From assembly GCA_964020155.1 (NCBI GenBank), contig OZ026567.1:1686430-1750429 (forward strand): a stretch of 64,000 nt of DNA, in the 5' to 3' direction. The notes under the pieces were generated by a model that was not told where the DNA came from, made no database searches, and saw only the letters and a program-made list of their open reading frames with translations. A program made the translations under genes and the position numbers. The stretch is from Chondrilla cf. caribensis. Taxonomy: Eukaryota; Porifera; Demospongiae; Chondrillida; Chondrillidae. Below are positions 59,139 to 64,000 of this stretch, one piece after another; within the stretch, counting starts at the first letter, position 1; every line of letters starts with the position of its first letter.

Positions 59139-60183
59139 CTGTATGGGATGAGTACAAAGCTATAAGACATTGAACTATTATGCTGTGGTTTTGTAAAATG
59201 TATACAACGTTGGCATAGCAAATTTATTTTCAAATAGTCGATGCCCAGTTCAACCAGTATCATCAAAAGTAACATAATAAGAAGGTTAAGTTAAGGTATG
59301 TGAGCTAGTATCCCTATTATTTGTTCGCATACTGAGATGTACAGTAATACTGTATCTCCAAACCAACACTAGCTCAGCCAAACATTTTCCAGATGTACTT
59401 AACCCTGGGAGTGGAACACACAGGATTTTCAACTGTATTCCTCACAGGTCAAGGACTTCAGTTGCCCCAAAGCTAACAACCATCTTACACAATGTGGTGC
59501 TCAATAACAAATGGGATAAGTTAGTCTTACATAGCTCAGATACATTCTTGTCTCCAATTTTGACATTTGGACTTTGTCCCAGCAAGAAATATCTAGTGAT
59601 ACTGTGATACAACTGTGAGTCCCAGAGGGAAGTATTACTTTACAGCATTGATACTTGTCTATTTCATGCTTCAAACAGGCAACTAACGACTATCAAAGTG
59701 GACACTGGCTTCTGGGACTCAACCAACAGCCTCTGTCCTTCATTTAAAGATGCAGCTCTTGTTGCAAATACAGCTCACTCAATTCCATTATAGACGCTCT
59801 AAACCCATCCATGATCAAAGTTGAAACATTGAATAAAATTGTGATTAAACCTTCCTAACTGAGCCCGAGGGGCCTTTAGCATTCTGTTTGCTCATTAGAG
59901 TATTCATAAAAGTCAATAATTGGCATAGCTGCGCCCAAGTAGAAAACAAATATCAGATGCGCCGTGTTACCAGACCCTTTCTCACCAGGAAGGAGTCGCT
60001 CCCAATTTCAAAATTGAAGGCAAGAATAGATATGAGCTGCACGAGAGTTGTAATGTACTGTGGTCGGTTAGTGAGCTTCGTACATGGTCAACTCTAGCTA
60101 CCAGAAGATTCAGGACAGTCAAATAAAATATGAATCCATAACTAGGTACTATCGAATGAATCATAGACTACAATATTTACGCA
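59139..60183. other. Unique sequence upstream of the NLR-C NACHT exon
   Basis: Not homologous to the equivalent places in A and B. Short CCAATTTTGACATTTGG- and CCCAATTTCAAAATTG-like palindromes occur (59552, 60000). No exon or transposon end is recognised. Confidence 0.4.
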
Positions 60184-60366
60184 TTATCGAACCTTGCTAT
60201 CGATATCGATTCTTTTCTCTTTGCTGTTGGATGTCCCCATTTCGCTCGAAAGTCTATGGCTCGACAAAGGACCTTTATTGACCAGATCAGGTAATGTGAG
60301 TGGGGGTTTTACTCCTCCGTATACTAACTCCTTCCGGACGTTCAGAATAATCGGAGCCCCCGCCAT
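60184..60366 (-). CDS. Candidate first exon of NLR-C (or of an unrelated gene)
   Basis: Minus-strand frame starting ATG at 60366, in the most CpG-rich stretch of the region. Encodes MAGAPIILNVRKELVYGGVK and ends with a charged SNSKEKRIDIDSK before AAG/GTTCGA. That donor would leave phase 0 and so fit the NACHT exon at 59138, but GTTCGA is a weak donor and the intron would be about 1.05 kb. No sequence similarity to the MASSSSNRSED leader. Otherwise the frame stops at 60184. Confidence 0.3.
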   Translation of the reverse strand: MAGAPIILNVRKELVYGGVKPPLTLPDLVNKGPLSSHRLSSEMGTSNSKEKRIDIDSKVR

Positions 60367-61475
60367 GTATGACGCGTACGTATGATACCGGTCGACTTGC
60401 TTGGCTACGAGTGACTCCGATCAAAACACGATATAACATGAAAACTTATGTATTAATTTTATACTTGTGATAATATCTATCGGTATTGGAAAGGGTTTGA
60501 ACTGATTATCATTATCAAGAACAATACTAGCTATAGAGTAGCCTACTGACACACAACATTGCATGAAACACTCATGCAGCTGTACAGCTGCTGCTGTGGT
60601 TAATTATCCATTAATTGTCAGAAGTGGACATGCTGGTAAGACCTCTGATCTATATTATTCACCATCCATCCAGGCTAATGAAATAATTAATTAATATAAG
60701 TTCTTCAACTGTTAATTATACTATAGTAATACATGTATAATTATAGATAAGTCCGGCTGTTCACACCATGCATCTATTCTTAGGACATGTATAATATAGG
60801 ATATACAGTGGAACCTCTCTATAAAGGACACATTGGGACCAGCCAATTTGTCCACTGTAGAGAGGTTGTCCACTCTTCAGAGGTGAAAAATGTATTAACA
60901 CTATAGGGAAGTTCATTTTTGGGGCCTAAGCAAGTGTCCTTTGTAGGGAGGTATTTTCTATGGTGTCCTTTATTGGGAGAGTCCTTTAATAGAGGTTCTA
61001 CTGTAGTATATTTGATATTGCATTGTTCGTGTTTCATTATTAAATAACATTGCACATGCGCAGCTGACAGTGTCTTTGAAGAAAATCTGCACAATAATAT
61101 ATATAATACAATAAATATCATGACATTGTACTATACTACATATTATTATACCAAATCAGATCAGTCACAGCCAGCTTATATAGTATTTTGTACGTAGCTG
61201 AAGTTGAAATAAATAATTATTGTTAATTGTCATAACAGTTATTTTAATTAAATTATCACAGTATTGAGAGATAGTCTATCTGATTCAGTAATTATAAAAT
61301 TAATAATAATAACTACAGACTGTTATCAAATCACTACATTTGTAAATTACAGCTGTTAATACTAGGCTAGCCGTGGTCACTACCTACACACACACCCACT
61401 AGGCCAGCCGTGGTCACTACCTACACACACCTCCAGACTACTGGACACAATGTCGACCTTCCCATCATTCATAGC
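60367..61475. other. Intergenic region with a MITE
   Basis: No gene seen. Contains the MITE at 60806-61003 and a short duplicated CTAGGCTAGCCGTGGTCACT / CTAGGCCAGCCGTGGTCACT segment at about 61361 and 61400. CpG content is raised at 60340-60430. Confidence 0.4.
60806..61003. mobile_element. Pogo/Tigger-like MITE
   Basis: Ends CAGTGGAACCTCTCTATAAA and, inverted, CAGTAGAACCTCTATTAAAG, with TA at both sides. 198 bp, no coding potential. Confidence 0.85.
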
Positions 61476-62341
61476 TTAGAATGGGAGATAGTCAGGGGGG
61501 TGGTGTCTCAATGTCCACTCTTCAAGATAACCAGCAGCATGCTCCCAATTCAGCTTCTTGTAAAGCTACAGTGAGGTGAAGACAGCACAGATGAATGATA
61601 GTACGTATAGTGCTGGGCGGTATCAAAAAATATCAGTTTCGGTATATTGCCAACATTATACCGCGGTATCACGGTATACCGAGTCTTAAGGTTATAGGTG
61701 GGCATTGAAATAACTGAATCCTTGATTTAATAATAATGAAATAAATAAACATAAAAAAATGAATAAATAATCCACTACTTTGTCGTCCTCGTTAACTCGG
61801 AGCGCAAAGTACTTCCAAATATCAGATTTAGCATTCATCTTATCGACGAGATGAAGTTCATTGCTCAGATCACCCGTATCGCTCGTTCGCTGATCAAAAT
61901 TTAAACTTACAGCCGACGACGTCGCCATTTTGACAACATTCTCTCATTCCGTGTAACAACGTATTACTCCGCACACGCACACTTTTCGTGCTCGTAATCA
62001 TGGCTGTCGCAGCAATAGTTTCGAAGGATTCAGAACACATCATTTCAGAGCGAAATTTGTTATCTCAGGAATATATTACTTAAAATACCGGTCAAACCTT
62101 AGAGAATACCGTGATATCACGATATCTCGGTATAGAAAAAAGTCAGCCGGTATCAAAACCGTGCACAAATAATACCGCGGTATTACTATATATTCGGTAT
62201 ACCGCCCAGCGCTAAGTACGTACGTACTTCACATCGATACAATAGGTAGCAATATACAGTAGTATACATACACATAATATATGTTTGCATGCATATACAC
62301 AATTAAAGACACACACAGATACATATGCACACACACACACA

Positions 62342-62407
<66 letters not shown>

Positions 62408-63501
62408 AGTCTTGCATACTAGACAAAACCAGTAGACTCCCAAAATGTGAAAGGGGAGGGATGTTCACACTGACATGAATCACACACACTCACATGCACA
62501 CATTCACATGCACACAGTGGCACACACACATGCACTTTGCTCCATTCCTACTACCCTACCTTCACTATCTTCTGTTCAGCTTCTTTGGAGAGGGGACCTT
62601 CACTTGCATCATCATTCGTCAGTTTCATAAGTGATCCCCAATTTCCCAACACCTCACATTCAGCCATTTTGAACTGCCTCAACTGTGGACAACCAAAAAG
62701 CAAGAACACAAAGTACATTTCACTGTGTTCCTATACTCCAAGTACACACAGTACATTTCACTGCGTTCCTATACTCCAAGTACACACAGTACATTTCTCT
62801 GTATTCCTATACTCCAAGTACACACAGTACATTCTAGTGTGTTCCTATACTCCAAGTACACACAGTACATTCCAGTGTGTTCCTATACTCCAAGTACACA
62901 CAGTATAATATTTCACTGTGTTCCTATACTCCAAGTACACACAGTACATTCCAGTGTGTTCCTATACTCCAAGTACACACAGTACATTCCAGTGTGTTCC
63001 TATACTCCAAGTACACACAGTATAATATTTCACTGTGTTCCTATACTCCAAGTACACACAGTACATTCCAGTGTGTTCCTATACTCCAAGTACACACAGT
63101 ATAATATTTCACTGTGTTCCTATACTCCAAGTACACACAGTACATTCCAGTGTGTTCCTATACTCCAAGTACACACAGTACATTCCAGTGTGTTCCTATA
63201 CTCCAAGTACACACAGTATAATATTTCACTGTGTTCCTATACTCCAAGTACACACAGTACATTCCAGTGTGTTCCTATACTCCAAGTACACACAGTACAT
63301 TTCTCTGTGTTCCTATACTCCAAGTACACACAGTACATTCCAGTGTGTTCCTATACTCCAAGTACACACAGTACATTTCTCTGTGTTCCTATACTCCAAG
63401 TACACACACATGTACATTTCTTACTTTGCTATCAGAGGAGGAGAGCAGCTTGTGTAAGAGCATACCAATCTCCTTCATTCTCCCCTTGTGTTCCTCAGTC
63501 A
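61476..63501 (-). CDS. Last three exons of an unrecognised gene (gene Y)
   Basis: Exons (minus): 63425-63501 (TEEHKGRMKEIGMLLHKLLS to DSK, donor GTAAGA), 62560-62682 (LRQFKMAECEVLGNWGSLMK ... SKEAEQKIVK, donor GTAGGG) and 61476-61565 (LYKKLNWEHAAGYLEEWTLR ... DYLPF, stop TAA). The two visible joins are phase 0, with good acceptors (GTCCACAG, TCACTGTAG). The product's C-terminus is about 97 residues, mainly helical; I do not recognise the family. The gene continues beyond the right edge. Its introns contain the minisatellite 62702-63415 and the hAT-type element 61608-62214. Confidence 0.55.
61608..62214 (-). mobile_element. hAT-type element with BED-finger exon remnant
   Basis: Ends TAGTGCTGGGCGGTAT and, inverted, TAGCGCTGGGCGGTAT, with a perfect 8-bp target duplication AGTACGTA. 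The minus strand at 61692-61928 starts MATSSAVSLNFDQRTSDTGD and reaches SDIWKYFALRVNEDDKVVD, the start of a BED finger. The rest of the transposase is absent. Its ends resemble those of 3557-4199 and 48621-49301. Confidence 0.85.
62331..62403. repeat. (CA)n microsatellite
   Basis: About 70 bp of CA with one interruption, in the last intron of gene Y. Confidence 0.95.
62702..63415. repeat. 38/41-bp minisatellite in an intron of gene Y
   Basis: About 18 units built on TTCCTATACTCCAAGTACAC. Two unit types alternate: 38 bp with CAGTACATTCCAGTGTG and 41 bp with CAGTATAATATTTCACTGTG. It produces long open frames in all plus frames, but these are repeat artefacts. Confidence 0.9.
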
Positions 63502-63719
63502 CTGGTACGTCTACTACACATAACACAAGACACCAACAGTACATGTACTGTAAGAGATAAGTGAGTACGTACATACAAAGGTACGTACACATTTGTACAT
63601 GACAAGGGGCATGAGTTCAGATCATGCTTCAATGAAAAGTGCACAACAGCACAAACTCAGGAGAATAGCTGCTACATTATACATGAATCAATGCTGTACA
63701 TGCACATGTAGATGCACAT

Positions 63720-63796
<77 letters not shown>

Positions 63797-63803
63797 GGCA
63801 CAG

Positions 63804-63882
<79 letters not shown>

Positions 63883-64000
63883 TACAGGCACACGCACACA
63901 CAACAAAAAACCCAAAAAAACCCACACACATACACACAGAGAGAGAGTGAGAGACTGATACAATACACAGGATTGTACAGACACTGCAACCAAAATGTAA
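63502..64000. other. Right edge: intronic or flanking sequence with (CA)n
   Basis: No exon seen. Dominated by two CA tracts (63718-63797 and 63805-63876) with short CAGGCA interruptions and a (GA)n stretch near 63938. Confidence 0.5.
63718..63900. repeat. Compound (CA)n microsatellite
   Basis: Two long CA runs separated by ACAGGCACAGGCAC. The long plus- and minus-strand frames over this are artefacts of the dinucleotide. Confidence 0.95.

Larger units (their letters stand above)
45691..59145. repeat. Tandem segmental duplication, unit C (truncated at right)
   Basis: Third copy. It follows the same order up to the 5' end of the NACHT exon at 59138. Immediately upstream of that exon (right of about 59145) similarity to A and B ends, so the leader exons and the neighbouring small gene are not present in duplicated form. 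The B-to-C offset is 21019 bp on the left and 23655 bp at the NACHT exon, explained mainly by the composite insertion at 51217-53402. Confidence 0.8.

Noticed and set aside
62725..63564. Long plus-strand ORF of 279 codons
   Set aside because: It is translation of the 38/41-bp minisatellite; comparable open frames exist in all three plus frames.
63593..63993. ORFs rich in His-Thr or Val-Cys at the right edge
   Set aside because: Artefacts of (CA)n/(GT)n dinucleotide tracts.

Overview
This window is animal nuclear DNA. Coding signal comes in short exons with GT/AG borders and matching phases, introns are full of DNA-transposon remnants, (CA)n tracts and minisatellites, and there is no rRNA or operon-like packing. 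The main genes encode NACHT, leucine-rich-repeat and Death-domain proteins (NLR-type innate immune receptors). Large tandem NLR families of this kind, together with this repeat content, suggest a marine invertebrate. My best guess is a demosponge; a cnidarian is possible. This is inference from gene content, not from a marker gene.

Layout. The window holds three tandem copies of a roughly 20-24 kb unit, all with genes on the minus strand: unit A (about 1-24785), unit B (about 24786-45690) and unit C (about 45691-59145, where homology stops). Reading 5'->3' on the minus strand, each full unit has a small gene of unknown function ('gene X': helical and Pro/Ser/Thr-rich exons) followed by an NLR gene. 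NLR-A is 1780-20616, NLR-B is 26522-39833 and NLR-C is 47346-59138 with an uncertain first exon. Gene X is at 41911-46045 (best preserved), 22068-25094 (one exon absent, a splice junction altered) and 1-539 (cut by the window edge, frame broken). To the right of unit C, 59139-64000 is unrelated sequence with a possible first exon of NLR-C (60184-60366) and the last three exons of another minus-strand gene (61476-63501).

NLR gene design. Exons 1-2 encode a short Ser/Pro-rich leader. One exon of about 1.7 kb holds the whole NACHT ATPase and the start of the LRRs. Seven to ten small exons add LRRs, then come Pro/Ser linker exons, an optional CARD-like exon (A only), a Death-domain exon and a small last exon. 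With the splice sites given, phases close across the whole chain: 1296 aa for A, 1267 aa for B, and 1201 aa for C without its first exon. Sensor, switch and effector parts are thus in one protein, with the death-fold effector at the C-terminus. The copies differ in the effector tail: A carries CARD-like plus Death, while B and C carry Death only plus a tandem array of 5' splice sites.

Mobile DNA. A 2962-bp Tc1/mariner element in NLR-A carries a DD34E transposase with one nonsense codon and, convergent to it, a second ORF with a BEN-like domain. Other elements are three BED-type hAT remnants, a TTF-zinc-finger hAT remnant, a PIF/Harbinger-like element, TA-flanked MITEs, a composite hAT-like/retroelement insertion (51217-53402), an interstitial telomere-like tract inside a small inverted-repeat element, and a pair of tRNA-Phe-like pseudogenes. 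Most insertions are specific to one copy and so help order the duplications.
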